Below, piece after piece: positions 12,101 through 25,404 of a stretch of DNA of 64,000 nt (position 1 is its first letter; every line of letters starts with the position of its first letter). The notes under the pieces are model-generated. The model did no database searches. It was not told the DNA's origin and saw only the letters and a program-made list of their open reading frames with translations. The stretch is from Diprion similis (lineage: Eukaryota; Arthropoda; Insecta; Hymenoptera; Diprionidae), in assembly GCF_021155765.1 (NCBI RefSeq), contig NC_060116.1, positions 7,998,001 to 8,062,000 on the forward strand, written 5' to 3'. Both the position numbers and the translations under genes were made by a program.

Positions 12101-13992
12101 TTTACCAGCTGGTAAAACAAAACGGAGGTCCGGTATTGGTCTGCGCACCTTCTAATACTGCGGTTGACCAATTAACTGACAAAATCCATAAGTCTAATTT
12201 AAAGGTTGTTCGCTTATGTGCCAAGTCGAGAGAAGCCATTGACTCACCGGTCAGTTTTCTTGCCCTACATAACCAGATAAAGAACATGGAAACAAATAAC
12301 GAACTGCAAAAGTTGCAGCAGCTGAAAGATGAAACTGGTGAATTATCGAGCGTTGATGAGAAACGTTATAGACTTTTGAAAAAGACGGCAGAGAAGGAGC
12401 TTTTAGAGGCTGCCGACGTTATTTGTTGCACCTGCGTCGGAGCAGGAGATCCAAGATTACACCGTTTGAAATTCCACTCGATTTTGATTGATGAAAGCAT
12501 GCAAGCTACGGAACCTGAATGCATGGTGCCTGTGGTCTTGGGAGCCAAACAATTGATTCTAGTTGGTGATCACTGCCAATTAGGACCAGTTGTAATGTGC
12601 AAAAAAGCAGCTAGAGCTGGCTTATCTCAATCTTTATTTGAACGACTTGTTGTACTGGGTATTCGTCCGTTCCGTTTAGAAGTTCAGTACCGTATGCATC
12701 CAGACCTGTCTCGGTTCCCATCAAATTTTTTCTACGAAGGCTCTCTGCAGAACGGTGTCTGTGCTGATGAAAGGAAGTTACTGAAAATTGATTTTCCATG
12801 GCCTGCGCCTGACAAGCCTATGTTCTTTTACGTTACCCAAGGGCAAGAAGAAATCGCTGGTAGCGGCACGTCGTATCTCAATCGAACTGAAGCTTCTAAC
12901 GTCGAAAAAATTACCACCAGATTTTTACGTTGCGGTGTTAAACCTGAACAGATCGGAGTAATTACACCGTACGAAGGTCAGAGAGCTTATCTGGTTCAGT
13001 ACATGCAATACCAAGGTTCTTTATACTCAAAACTCTATCAAGAAATAGAGGTTGCTAGTGTCGACGCTTTCCAAGGTCGAGAAAAAGACATAATCATCAT
13101 GTCTTGCGTTCGATCAAATGAACATCAAGGAATTGGCTTCTTAAACGATCCCAGAAGATTGAACGTCGCACTTACTCGTGCTAAGTACGGTATAATCATT
13201 GTTGGAAATCCGAAAGTATTGTCGAAGCAACCGCTGTGGAATCACTTACTCAGTTTTTATAAGGAGCAGAAAGTTCTCGTCGAAGGACCCCTGAACAATT
13301 TGAAAGAATCTATGATTCAATTTGCCAAACCTAAGAAACTGGTAAATGCTGCTAACCCAGGATCTCACTTTATGTCAACTTCTATGTACGACGCAAGAGA
13401 AGCTCTAATTCCTGGTTCTGTTTACGATCGTTCTGGTAATCAGGTCAACGGTACTCAAAATCATAATCCGTACTACCAGAGAAATGTTCCGCTAGATATT
13501 TTCAGCAGAACTCATGATACGATCAGCTACATTAGCCCAGAGAGAGCACAAGCTGCTATGAATAATGTTCCGGTTCCTGTTGGAATGTTTATGAACATGG
13601 CTCATGTTCCACCGCGATTCTACAATCAACATCAGCAAGCTCTACAAGCAAGGCAGAATCTAAGAAATCGCAGAGGCACAACTTCGGCTAAAAACAAAAC
13701 TGGTCCTCGGGGAAGTAAACTCAGTCAAACGGAACAAAATACGCAGCCCTATAGCCAACCAGGACTCCCGCTCACTCAAGGAACTACGCAAGGAATGTCA
13801 CAGCCAGGCTTTAGCCTGTCCCAGCCGGGTCTTAGTCAGGCGGAGTTGTCACAAGACTCGTTTGCAGTTGGTGAATTTCAGTCACAAATGGACGGTTTAT
13901 TGTCTCAGGATTCTACTTATCAAGGAGATAGAAGCGGATTTTACCAATCAGGCCAGTCGCAAGCAGGAGGCCAGTTCTCCCAACCGTACTGA
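9169..13992 (+). CDS. Upf1: Regulator of nonsense transcripts 1, RNA helicase UPF1
   Basis: ATP-dependent 5'-3' RNA helicase central to nonsense-mediated mRNA decay, acting in the cytoplasm with UPF2, UPF3 and SMG1. Exons: 9169-9348, 10248-10531, 10743-10898, 11032-11350, 11487-11761, 11850-13992. They join in phase to 1118 residues, almost the human length. An acidic N-terminus leads to the Cys/His zinc domain (from about residue 106, starting [13 protein letters not shown]). The superfamily 1 helicase core follows. Walker A GPPGTGKT is at about 475 and the Walker B-type motif [10 protein letters not shown] at about 619. Motifs near the core end are [10 protein letters not shown] and [11 protein letters not shown]. 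The last 120 residues are rich in SQ and TQ ([18 protein letters not shown]), matching the SMG1-phosphorylated tail of animal UPF1. The start at 9169 opens [20 protein letters not shown], which is the conserved UPF1 beginning. Confidence 0.98.
9349..10247 (+). other. First intron of UPF1
   Basis: This 899 bp AT-rich intron has a GTAAGC donor and a TTTACACGTAG acceptor. No nested gene or conserved element is recognisable in it. Confidence 0.75.
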
Positions 13993-16900
13993 GCCGAAAA
14001 GATACGGCTGAACAACGCATTCGCCATGCAGCGTCGCGGGAGCGACTGAAGGCTTATTAAACCAACTCTTCTTCGACAAAAAATACAAACCAACCAACTG
14101 CGTAAAACGGTAAAACGGCTCGACAAACGAGTACATATAGTACAAGTCGTCGGTATGATGAGAGGTGACCATACCGAGGATAACTATAAAATGATGACAA
14201 ACTGATACGAGTAACACCGCAACGCAAGTGAACGGACCGTTTTATCGCGGGGATCGAGTGACACTGGAAAATGGGACGTGTAATTCACTTCTAAATTGAC
14301 AAGCGCCGACATAGCAGTAATGCGACCAGACACCCCATGGCAAGGCGACAAGTGCTGATCGGCACATTTATATCTTAAACAAAATGTGGAAGATCTGTAA
14401 CGTTTTTTCTTCCTCTAATTTCTGGCAACCTTTCGTACCTTTAACTCCAGCTGGCCAATGTTGCTAGATTGTTTGAAAGCCAGCGACAGAGGTAGTCATA
14501 TAAGGTGCAGGGCTTGTTAAGCGTTTCAGTTCTTTTAAATTTTGTCTAAGTTTCCGATAGAAAATATCTGGAAAACTAACTATCTTCTAGACGTGAGAGA
14601 GGTATCATTGTTATCAAGATACCTCTACTGTTCATCCTCTAGATGTCGAAACGCATAGAAGCGATACATTTTATGCCGAAAATTATGAGCGCATAAATTT
14701 CAAATGAGCACAGGACGAAATCCTTGTGAAATTTATGAAGCCGCTAATCATCCATCAAGTAATGTAATCAATGCTTCAACATAGAGTTAGATTTCTTTTT
14801 CATTTTTCTTTCAACATTTTGGCATAAACTAAACATTCTATTAACGTCAAAGATTGATATTCTTATTGTGTTTTGGTTTGTTGGTTCAATGTTTATTTAC
14901 TGCTAAAGCCAAACCAAACTGCGACTAGATTATTTTACTTTCTTTAGGTCATTTATTTACTGATGGATTAATACCACCAATTAATCGGACAGAAAGGATG
15001 CTACCTGCACCTTGAAACATTGTGGATAAGAGTGCTTATCGCTGATATCATCGTGAGACATGGTGGATGTCTGATGAAAAAATGCACCGATTCACAATAT
15101 TTAAGAACGTTTAAAGTTTTAATGTTATTTTTAATAAGGGATACACACAGCATAGTGCGCTAGTGTTTTTGGGGGGATTTTAGTTACTAATCCAGTCGGA
15201 ATATCAATGGTGTAATACTGATTATTTATTTTCCTTGTTACACAATTATCTATACCTTAATTTGGCAGCAATAGCATCATTATTACGGAATAATAATCAG
15301 CATAATGCATCGCAAAATTAATATATTTCTTTTTTTGATCGAAAACGCACCACTAGCTATAAATTACAGTATGAAAATTCGTTGTAAAATCTTATGGTAC
15401 CAATAAATTTGATTTAAAAATAACTGCATATTATTTTCTGTAGTATTTCTGTATACTACGCAAAATTTAAAAAGCTTGGGCTTCAGCAAATGAAAAAATT
15501 GAATGTTTGAAGGTAGAGAGTTTTCAGTAGCCTTTACTTAATAACATTTATGCTTATATTGGGATCAAGAATATTTCACACCGGGTATAAACAATGTATT
15601 TATTTAACAACAAAATCAAGATTACAAAAAATAATTTAATAGTATCAACTTATCTAATAATTTAGGATTTTGTATTTCAATGGCATTTGCAAAATTTCAA
15701 AATATAACGAGAAGTTATTACAAACTAAATATTTCGCTTCTAATGAATTTAATTCATATTTGATTTTTTACTACAAACATTTGCACATCTCGAGTATAAT
15801 ATTTATTAACAGAGTTAAGTTCATTGAGCATCAAAGTATTTATTACAAATTGAATTTTGGCACTTGGGATAATATTTAAATGTTTATGATATAACATATT
15901 ATGTATATGTCCTTTGATGCCTGTGAAAATATCTTGAAAAAACTAGTTATTTCACGATTGAATATGAAAACCGTTACTTCTATGTACGAGACTTTTTGAA
16001 TATTGGATATTTCCAAGAATTTGGCTATTTTCTACAAAACAATCACTGAAAAATAATGCTCGAGTGCATATCTCAAATCAATCAAGATAATTAGAAATGT
16101 AACCAAAATTCAGGCATATCAGATAAACAAAAAATATTCATATACATGTACGATGAGCCAAGTATTGAAGTTTTCTGTTTTCATACTCCCAGTCGGTGTG
16201 GAAAATTTAATCAGATATTTTCACAAGTACCACACGTAGCACACTAGTACCGCCAACACAGCCATATTTTCTCCTCAAGTAAATTCGTGTTATCGTTACA
16301 TCAAAATTGAGATATCAGAAAAAGGCTTCACTGACTTCAGACTAGAAAAATTTGAGAATTCTCATTCACTAGTACTTGGTTCGACGGAACGATATGGCAA
16401 TTAATAAATACTTAAGTAAAATAAGAAGTTAATTCTGAGAGACCATTGGTGAAGGGTTTATAATTTTTCGAGTACAGAAAGTTCAAGCAATGCAATACTG
16501 GGAGATTTCTAAATTACGTAAGTTTCCCAAACTTTAGAATATTTATTATTTACGTGTGAAGACTGTGAAAATGGCCTCTAAAAACCTAGTTAGGTCCAAA
16601 AGTCTTTCTCGTAAAGCTACGGGAATGTATAGATGAAAGATAGTTTGACAAAACAAATTGAATCCTGGATAGCGGACCTAACTAAACGAAAATCACCCAT
16701 ATTTAAGAATCTTTTCTAAAAGTAGACACAACATATTACTTGCTATAAAATTTGAAGTAAGAGTTTTGGCAGATGATAATAATAGTTTTTTTATTTAACT
16801 TTTTTGATTTTTTAATTTTTTTTTTTCTCGTGTTTTCCGAATGTTCGTTATTAACCAATGCTGATTATCGCACATATTTTATGTGTAGACAAAGCATTAC

Positions 16901-17846
16901 ATGTCCGTCAAAGTTATTATAGGATCCAATATTAATAGTAGAAACTTAAATAAAACAAATGTTTTCAAGATTTTTTTCTTACTTCTGATGAGTATTTTTT
17001 ATAATTTTTTTGTAGTTGCCTTTATTTGCTCGCGTTGCCACTTCTTCCCATAGAAAATTTTTCACTAATGCAACAAACATTTTTTTCATTTAAAATTATT
17101 ATAACACGAGTAAATTATTTAATGACCTTTAGCGATATGTATTTAGCGACTAAATGTTTTTCAAGTATTTTTTTGAATCACCTTACTCTTTGAGCGTTTG
17201 ATTCTTATCAAGTATACGTATAGGTAAAACTCTTGTCATCCATCTCACTATTCTTTTTTATAGTAACCTCGTGCCTCTGGAAATAATTTTTGGTTGTTCT
17301 TTCGAATAACAGCTACCATCAAGGCACCATAGTTTGTATTGAATACATATTTCGTGAATTGGCACCATTTTTGATGAGAATAAGTGTCTTCCAGATATTG
17401 AATATATCGCACCATCGAGTTCACTCTCGCGCCATTCAGAAGACCTTTTCTGATCACATTTATTCACGAAATCGTTTTCATACCAAGAATTATATTGCAC
17501 GTTTAATTATTGTCCACTGGAAGGACCTCCTTACTCGTAATAAATCGCGTCAAGGCCCACTTGCAATAGCTATACAACAATAATTTAACACCCTTTATCG
17601 ACAACTCAACGATTATGCAGTCGCAAGTTGGAAAAATCTACCGTTCGAGTAAAAATTTATCACAAAATAAAGCGGCCAGGTGGAAAATGGATCGTAATGT
17701 AATCTTCGATCCCAGGCTTTTTTTTTACACCTCCGGGGTATACAGGCTAAAGAGCCAATAGAACGTGAACCACGAAAAAAGTGGTAGCCGAATAAATAAA
17801 TATCCTAACTACTGACTACAAAAACCTTTTCTAGCAAGATTTCAAA
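13993..17846. other. UPF1 3' UTR and AT-rich intergenic DNA before GLD-2
   Basis: This 3.85 kb stretch lies between convergent UPF1 and GLD-2. The first about 1.4 kb is probably the UPF1 3' UTR, ending near the AATAAA at 15402-15407. The rest is AT-rich with poly-T tracts near 16.8 kb. Overlapping short ORFs at 17248-17583 on both strands are the only coding-like signal and have no recognised homology. Confidence 0.55.
15402..15407 (+). terminator. Candidate poly(A) signal of UPF1
   Basis: This AATAAA lies about 1.4 kb after the UPF1 stop, and no better hexamer was noticed before it. Supported by position only. Confidence 0.35.
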
Positions 17847-20800
17847 CTACGTCCCGTTGTTCAACGACCCTGTGTCTAACTTATTGAAAATGCTGCTCAG
17901 GTCGTTGTTCTTCTTCAGCATTAGATACGACTTTTTGAATACCCGTTTTATTCGTTCAAACACATCTGGATCATAAACTGAGCGCGCTGTGTTGGTCAGG
18001 TCAAAGGGCTCTGGAACAATTGCCATAATATTATATATATCTGTACTGGTCAAATATGATAGAAGTTTGTCGGAGCCATATTTGAAAAAAAGTGTACGAC
18101 TGAACAAGTTCAGCACGTTTCGTCTGTTTCAATAAATAACTGATCACAGATGTTTATGTGAATTCTGTACAGATGGGATAAAAACAAGTATTTGTAAAAC
18201 ACTTTAGGAAAACATTCAAATGATCTTATGAAATGCCGATCAAAGTCAGACATCAAAGTCCCTGACCCATTTTGAATATCTTGGTTTACATGCTTATGTC
18301 GAATGTTTATGGTGAGACCCACCTTCTATACAAAGATATTTCCACTGATGTGGATCGTTCTTGTATGATCGGGCCCGCCTACATTCTTCGATTGGCACCT
18401 TGTTAGCCGTTCGCACGGAAATTGCGTATTGGCTGAAGCTGTTCAACAGTACGTTGTGAAATAGTTATCAAATTTTTTAGTTTTCAATTCTCAAACTTGA
18501 TCTAATTGACTTGAAAAGAACAGAATAGCACTACTAACATCACATGACTTTGAACTTGAAGTATTTCAGTAATTATTCATGCAATATATATATAATTATA
18601 GTTTATCATGTAATCATAGTTAGCTGCAGTCCAACAGCACGGTTCAAGGTGGCTCAGGAATGTCGAAAGACTAATATTGTGTGCAGATGGTGACTTACTC
18701 AAATGTAACGTAGTATTTAAAAAAGTCTACTAGAAGTTCACCAAGTGACATGGAATTAGCAGAGACAGCACCAGAACCTGACATGCCCAGATCCTCGTGT
18801 ATATCAATCGTATGGATGTCCGTATGAGGACCAAACTTGCCCTCGTAGAGCGAATGCAGACATGGCAGAATGGCAGGATTCACCCCACCTATAATTAAAT
18901 TTTGTAATCTATCGGAGCAGTGACGAACAAGTATACCTTTTGTGGTTAGTACACATTTCACATAAGAATTGTGGAATGATAAGTCCATCTCTGTAGTTTA
19001 ACATAACCAGTTTCAACCCTCAGCAAGTGAAAAATGAACTATTAAATACTGTGTCAGCAAAAAAGAAAAATTAATAAGACTCACACTGCAAGAAGTGTAT
19101 AACCATCAACACCAAAGAATAACTAGAAATGGTCATATTTTTAGCATCGTTGATTTCTTGGCATTGCGCCCAGAGCTTGACGACCAAAACTAAAGGTCTC
19201 ACACGCCAATCCACTGAAGAATACAAAGTGTGATTAATAATATGACTCACGTGTTTCTTTTTGCTATTTAATTTATCAACTGACTTCAAACGTTGTAAGC
19301 AGTCATTTGGTACTAACGTTGTGAATAACAATACAGCAAGTGTGTATTTCTGATTCCAACAGCATTATTGCAATTCAAATCAACTTCCAAACTTTGCATC
19401 GAATCTCGGAATTTTAGTATTGGTACCTTAGCTTGTATCAGTTCAAGTTTCTCGATAAAATCTGTAATGTAATAATGCAACTAGACTTTTATATGCAAAT
19501 AATAATCATCCGATTAATTAAAATTATCGTATAATTTCCACGTATCTAAATTTTAAGTCACTTCAAATTATAATCGGCCAATAGCTTACCACATCGTTTA
19601 AGACACTTCAATATTTGTTCCAGATGACCAATAGCCTCGTTTCTTTGGTCCATTTCTGTATGTCTTACCAGGAGACACATATCAACATCGCTGTTGTCTG
19701 ATCCAAAGCCACTCATAGTTGAGCCAACTAGAAATAACCCATACCTTGGATATACTGTCTGCAACAAAAATCGTACATCCAAGGCGGTACTCAACTAATA
19801 CACATATATTAATCAGAGAGCAATTGATACAGACAAAAAATACTAGATGTTGTCTATCTTTACAAAACCAACTGAACACTTACTTTAATGTAAATATATA
19901 GGTACTTCCATAGCATCATTTTATTTCGATATGTGGCTTCTGTTTGTTGATGCGTCATAAACTTCTTCCAAATATCTTGCGATAATACATCCCAGTGTGA
20001 TCCTGTCATTAGTTTTGCTGGCATTTTTGTCACCTCAATGAGATGCGATCGTGCTAGAAATCTATCTGGTGCAATATACCATCTGGGATACATGTTGCAG
20101 GTCGGCAATACTACTCCTGCAAATTTTCTTCCCCTTTGGGCCCTTTGTGCAGGTGGACTGTTCCTTCCTAAACATAGTTTCACGATCTTGGCTACCACTT
20201 TACTCAATTGTAATGTTGTGTTTCTCATGTGACCTTGCTTCACGTATGCAAACAAATGATTTTCATTCACAAAGTATAGAAATAATAGATTTACCTGAAT
20301 GATATCTTCTTTTACCCTGATGGTTTTGTGGTTGCGATCGAGATAGCGGAACAGTATTATGGTAATAATTGACGGGTCTTTGGTTCTGGTAAAATTGATG
20401 TGCTGAAGCGCTCGAAATAAGTCCACCATAAGAATTACTTTTGTTATTGGTATCACAGTTATTATTATTGACGCCATTCGCTATCGGATGGACTTCGTGC
20501 AGCCTCCTGAAATCAACAGGAAATCGTATTGTTTCTTTAAAGTTTGGTAGAATTTTATCATTCCCATTTAATAAAAGGATTTAATTAAAATTAAAAATAT
20601 ATTCAACATAACATACTTGATGCCTTGGTCAGCAGAAGATGCTACGGAATCACGTTCATCTGAGCTTTCAGTCTGACTGCTATCAGTCTGGTGTTTGTTA
20701 GGTGTAGGTGAGCGCGAACTGAAGCCACTATCGCTGTTATAAACTTCATTCTGTGACTGGGTCTCTCGATAACTACTTCGCTTCCCACACTTGTTATTCC

Positions 20801-21547
20801 AGTTTGGTTTTTTTATAGAACCTGTGCTGGCTGGTCTGAAGTTCAAGTGCGGCGGTGGCATAGTCGGTGTGCTGCTACAGGGGTTACCTCGTCTCTGCCA
20901 TCCACTGTTGGAATTCCCACCCCCCTGCATGATATACCCAGCCCGACGCAGCGGTGGAATGTCAACACCCATCAGCTGCAATAGCTCCAGCGGATAAGAT
21001 CCGGTCTGCACGTTAATAACACGTCTCAGTATTTGTGTTGGTAACAGGAGATTTACAAAATAATACAGAATAGTTTTACTGCTATCTTTATTTCTTAAAA
21101 TGTTGTCACAGACCTCCACAGATATGGATGATATTGAATGAGGCAACTGATACTTATCCAACATATTCTAGAAATTCTAAGCAGTAATGTACAATCATCA
21201 AATGCTTGCACATAAAGTCAAGTAAAATAGGCTTTAAATTGAGAAGTGAGCAAAGTAAAAATCACAGAGCGAACCAGATGCAATATATTAGTATACAAAC
21301 GAGAAAAGTATAATTCAAAAACAATAAACAATTTGGAAGCAGATCATTGGGAAAAACATACCTGTACCATGCGATGTCTATTTTCTCCGATGCCATTATG
21401 GACGTATTGATTATGTTCTGTTTGATGCAAGGAATTTGTGCCATTTGTACGAGCAGCATGCATTTGCGCTGGTGGAAATTGACTGTTTCCCTGTTGTCCA
21501 CCCATTGTTTGCACCAACACGTGCGGGGGATACATAGTGTGATACAT
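17847..21547 (-). CDS. Gld2: Cytoplasmic poly(A) RNA polymerase GLD-2
   Basis: Non-canonical poly(A) polymerase (TENT2/PAPD4, Wispy group) that extends tails of selected mRNAs. Coding exons in transcript order: 21547-21362, 21005-20617, 20506-20295, 20233-19884, 19758-19590, 19461-19318, 19213-19085, 18888-18699, 18438-18323, 18010-17847. They join in phase to 682 residues. The N-terminal half is low-complexity (N/Q/S/P-rich). The nucleotidyltransferase signature GSTMSGFGSDNSDVD supplies Asp at about 403 and 405, and EVDLNCNN supplies the third carboxylate at about 463. DWRVRPLVLVVKLWAQ and the central-domain block ISSYSLVLMVIHFLQC follow. The PAP-associated domain is marked by GVNPAILP, LGELLVDFFKYY, SQYAISVR and EPFDLTNTARSVYDP. 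There is no RNA-recognition domain, as expected. The ATG at 21547 has an in-frame TGA about 30 bases upstream. A 5' exon near 22.8 kb may exist, so the true N-terminus is less sure than the catalytic part. Confidence 0.93.
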
Positions 21548-23712
21548 TTCAAAATAGGGATGTAATTGTTTTAAGGCTCACAATTTCCTTCCTGCCTTTC
21601 CAATTCCTACTCGCTTATTGACTTGTATTGGATTTTTACTCTCAAGCAAAAAAAGTTAGGATATCATTTACAGTATTCGAGATTCAATATTAGAGTTACA
21701 AGTATGGAAAGCCAAAGAACTTATCAGGGGTGCTAGCAACCATATAATTATTTAGCTTAAGCAATGGCTGTAATAAAAACAGAAAGTGAAAAAGAACCAT
21801 AAAAACACAGTCCCAAATGATACGTATAATATATATAGATTGTATGTGCCTGTATTTTCCTATTTTATTCTCATTACTCTGCGTATACTTTTACGCCAGC
21901 AATATACCTTGTCGTATATAGTTTAAATTTCGTATTCATAGGACCTCTACGACAAAAACTGCATGTTGCTTCAGTTAGTCACGATAATTTTATTTCGACA
22001 ATGGCCAACTCATTGTCAAAACTTTTCTTTCCTGTTTTCTTCAAACATTTTTTCTTGCTTTTTTTCAGTTCGTATTTGGTATTCAAGTATGTATATGCCC
22101 AGAATTAAACGTGTGCCTTTGTTTAGGTTTATTGTTATTGTTTTCCCTTGTATTTTCTTAGACACAAGCACGCACACTATTTTTTTATTTAGTCGAAACT
22201 CTGACCGGGGAGCTCGCAATGATAATTTTCATTTATGGAAGCTAGAATTGACTATAATTATTAAAAGGTCCACCGTTTCAAAGAATCCTGACAAATGGCA
22301 TGGATTATAATTTATAGAATTCCACACATTCCCTGAAAAAGAGAAAATTCGTTCTGGTAAAATACCGTACATATTACCTAGGCACAAATTTTCCAATTAG
22401 CCACGATTGGAAATGCGGTTTATTTCAGTGACAGGAGGTAAGAGAAACAGCGCGCGAACAACCGGCCTAATGTACAAATTTTCCACATAGAGGTTACGCA
22501 TACAGTGTGCCTTAAACTGAATATCTATGAATGAAATCTAGATGACGAATCTCCGTTTTACTATAAAAAGTAGCCAAGTATTAGGTGCGACGTTAAATCG
22601 ATCAAAAACTGAACACATTTCATGCACGGAGCTGGATTAACTGAAAAAAATGTTAAGAGGGCACATTCTAACTGAAAAATTGACATGCGCTGCAAACCAT
22701 ATGAATAGAAGAGATATTTTCAAGCTTAACAAATGTAACCAGTACGTTGACTTTGATGCGAGCAATAGCCAGAAAATAGCCGGAACACAGTTACAGCTTT
22801 TATAAGTGACAAATGTAATACCTGTTTTCAACAGCACGAACCGTCGGTCGCCATGTTGCGGGCCTCTGGGCACGGGTGGCAGTGACAGGGGGGATGCACA
22901 GGTTCAAGTTCGAATTTCTTATCAGCAGTTTGTTCGTTTGACCATTGGTTCGACTACACAGACTGAGATATTTAGGATTAGATTATTGTTAGTTTTGAAT
23001 ATGATCATGCGATGGCATGTAACGATCAATTGTACTTAGTGGAAAGGTTCCAAATCTTACCGAATCCGTCGCCGAATATTCGGTAGTTATATTACATGGC
23101 ACATCGCTAAATAGATAAAAATAGAATTCGAAATGGACCTTAGTCAGAGACGACATAAATCTTTTCTAATAGCGAAAAGTTACCACCAACTGTTCGCTAG
23201 ATAATTGGGCGCTAGTATCGCGAAAGACGAGTCGTTGGCATTATACATCATCAGATATTCGAAAAACAGTAAACACGAAATCGTACGTGATCAGTCACAT
23301 TATTTCTCGACAATTTTATCGTATAATTTACTAACTGTGATTGAATTCACATTTTCAACGTAATCCAGACAAACGATTGAACGCTCAAAAGTACAAACAA
23401 ATTGCATACCAAAAAATGCACGATTAGTCAATTTGAAAATTGCAACTTTTTGCTAACCATACTTGCTTGATTGTCCCCCCTGATAGGTGCTGCTCACCAT
23501 GGTTAGCGGATTGAGTTCTACAATCTGCGTCCAATACCTCGGTCGGTATTTTCGGTATCCCACGGATTTCTAGCTGTCAAATAGCATACAAATCGACAGT
23601 CGTAGTCGTCAACTTGCTGCGCGCTGGCACTCGTTGGCTGCCTGCGAAACTGACAAGTTGTTGCGAGTTAACGTGTATTTGCCAAAATAAAAGTGCAGAT
23701 AAGTAAAAAAGT
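21548..23712. promoter_or_regulatory. Divergent upstream region of GLD-2 and UBL7-like gene
   Basis: About 2.2 kb separates the two coding starts. A plausible GLD-2 leader exon on the minus strand ends at 22822 with a CAG|GTATTA donor and contains an 8-codon upstream ORF (22854-22828). The 200 bp before 23713 are GC-richer and probably hold the UBL7-like promoter and 5' UTR. The remainder is AT-rich with nothing recognisable. Confidence 0.45.
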
Positions 23713-25404
23713 ATGGCATCAAAGTTGATTTTGGGAGTGCGCTTAACTCCTCAATCTTTCACTACAGTTAAAATCGATCACGTCAATCTTGACAACAAAG
23801 TTGAACACCTTAAGACAGAAGCTGCACTAAAAGTTAACCTCCCGAAAGAATGTCTTGGTAAGATGACTTTGCTCAACTAACGTTGTTACTCAAACAAAGG
23901 ACAATAAAAATTGAACTTGGTGAAACATCTGTATTAATCAGTTCAAGCTCAATACTCTCAGTAACATTATTGATTGTTATATCTAAATCTAAATGAAAAA
24001 TACTTTTTTAGTATTTTTACTTTGTTATTGGTATTAAAACATATATCTTAGTTATGACTTGAGACTCACTTGAAGTGCATCTAAAAACAAGTGGGTGAGA
24101 CAAAAGAACAAACATCTTTCTATATAATCAATTGTATTTTATTTTGTACAGAACTAGTTTACTGCGGATGCATTTTGGAGGATGATGCTACCTTGGCATC
24201 GTGTGGGTTAAAATCTGGAGTTATGATTCATGTACTGAAGAAAAAAGAACCAGAAGTTCTTGTTCCTGCTAAACCTATTTCCGAAGCCAGCGTTTTGCAC
24301 CTTGCTTCTGCATTTCGATCGTTCAATGTCAATCCCGCTCTGCGCAGTGCCCTGCATGTATGTAATTTCTATTGTTTTCTATTACGATCATAAAAATACT
24401 GTGAAGTGTGAGAAAAACTATAACTTCTGTATGTAGCCTACAATATCCTAAAATTTGTAGCAATTCTATTTAATCTTATTTTCATTTGGACGTATGAATG
24501 TGCTATTATTGATCAACATTATCACTATTTGAAAAAGTTGAAACTCGTAATGTTTAATTTTTTTCATTTGGCTGCTTAGCGACTGAGCAAAAGACCTGAA
24601 GTTATTGAAAATATAATATCATCGTCACCAGGATTAAGTGAGGATTCAGTGGCAATCGCTATGCTTCAAGATCCAGACCTGATGGCTCACTTCACCGATC
24701 CAGATACTGTTAGAAGGTACAGAGAACTTGTTTGCATCGTTTAAATCAGACATTAAATTAATCACAAGAGATTATGCCTATTTATGAAATAAGTGCTATT
24801 AAGTAAATTTGTATCCAGAATAGCAGAACTACACCCATGTCTGGTCGAAGCCGCTCAACATATTGCTGCTGCTGTACATGAAGAAGCTCACAGTAATTCG
24901 GCAGGAACTTCAAATGCATCAACATCGTCAACCCATCACACTGCTTATTCCTACAGTCTTGACAATATGAGCGATGATGAGGAAATGGCAGGGGATTCTT
25001 CTCAATCGTCAGATTCTACCCAGCCGACAGGCTTATCCAGAAACCAATCCAACTCCGCTATTACAACTGCACAGCTAGCTGCTGCTTTGGTCAGAGCTGG
25101 AGCACGAGGCTTTCCTCTTTCAAATTCGTCATCTACATCTGGCAGCGGTTCGAGTTCTAGAGTTATAACAACGGAAATGTTTTCCCAAGCTATGCAGCAA
25201 GCTTTTTCTTCCGGTTCTACGCAACCTCTTATACCACCCTTACCTCCAGTTCTTCCTCAGCCGTCGGAATTGCAAACACAACTTGCTCAGATGCATGAAA
25301 TGGGGCTTCAAGATGACACCGTCAATGTTCAGGCACTACAATTTACCAACGGAGATGTACAAGCTGCTATAGAATTAGTATTTAGTGGATTTAGTGACAC
25401 CTAA
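23713..25404 (+). CDS. Ubl7: Ubiquitin-like protein 7 homologue (UBL-UBA protein)
   Basis: Exons 23713-23857, 24152-24357, 24580-24716 and 24819-25404 join in phase to 357 residues (human UBL7 is 380, from memory). The N-terminus is a ubiquitin-like domain with the ELVYCGCILEDDATL strand-turn and GVMIHVLKK. A helical middle includes GLSEDSVAIAMLQDPDL. A long Ser/Thr-rich linker follows, with the acidic DNMSDDEEMAG patch. The C-terminus is a UBA domain (QLAQMHEMGLQDDTVNVQAL, then GDVQAAIELVFSG). Colinearity with human UBL7 across the UBL, the SDDEDD-like patch, the TTEMFSQAMQQAF segment and the UBA makes the assignment firm. Proteins of this architecture can bridge ubiquitin and the proteasome, but the function of insect UBL7 is not established. 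The gene is divergent from GLD-2 and lies just upstream of tektin. Confidence 0.9.

Noticed and set aside
19860-20477. Single 205-codon minus-strand exon
   Set aside because: Only 20233-19884 is GLD-2 in this frame. The 5' part reads as GLD-2 only in another frame, with an intron between.
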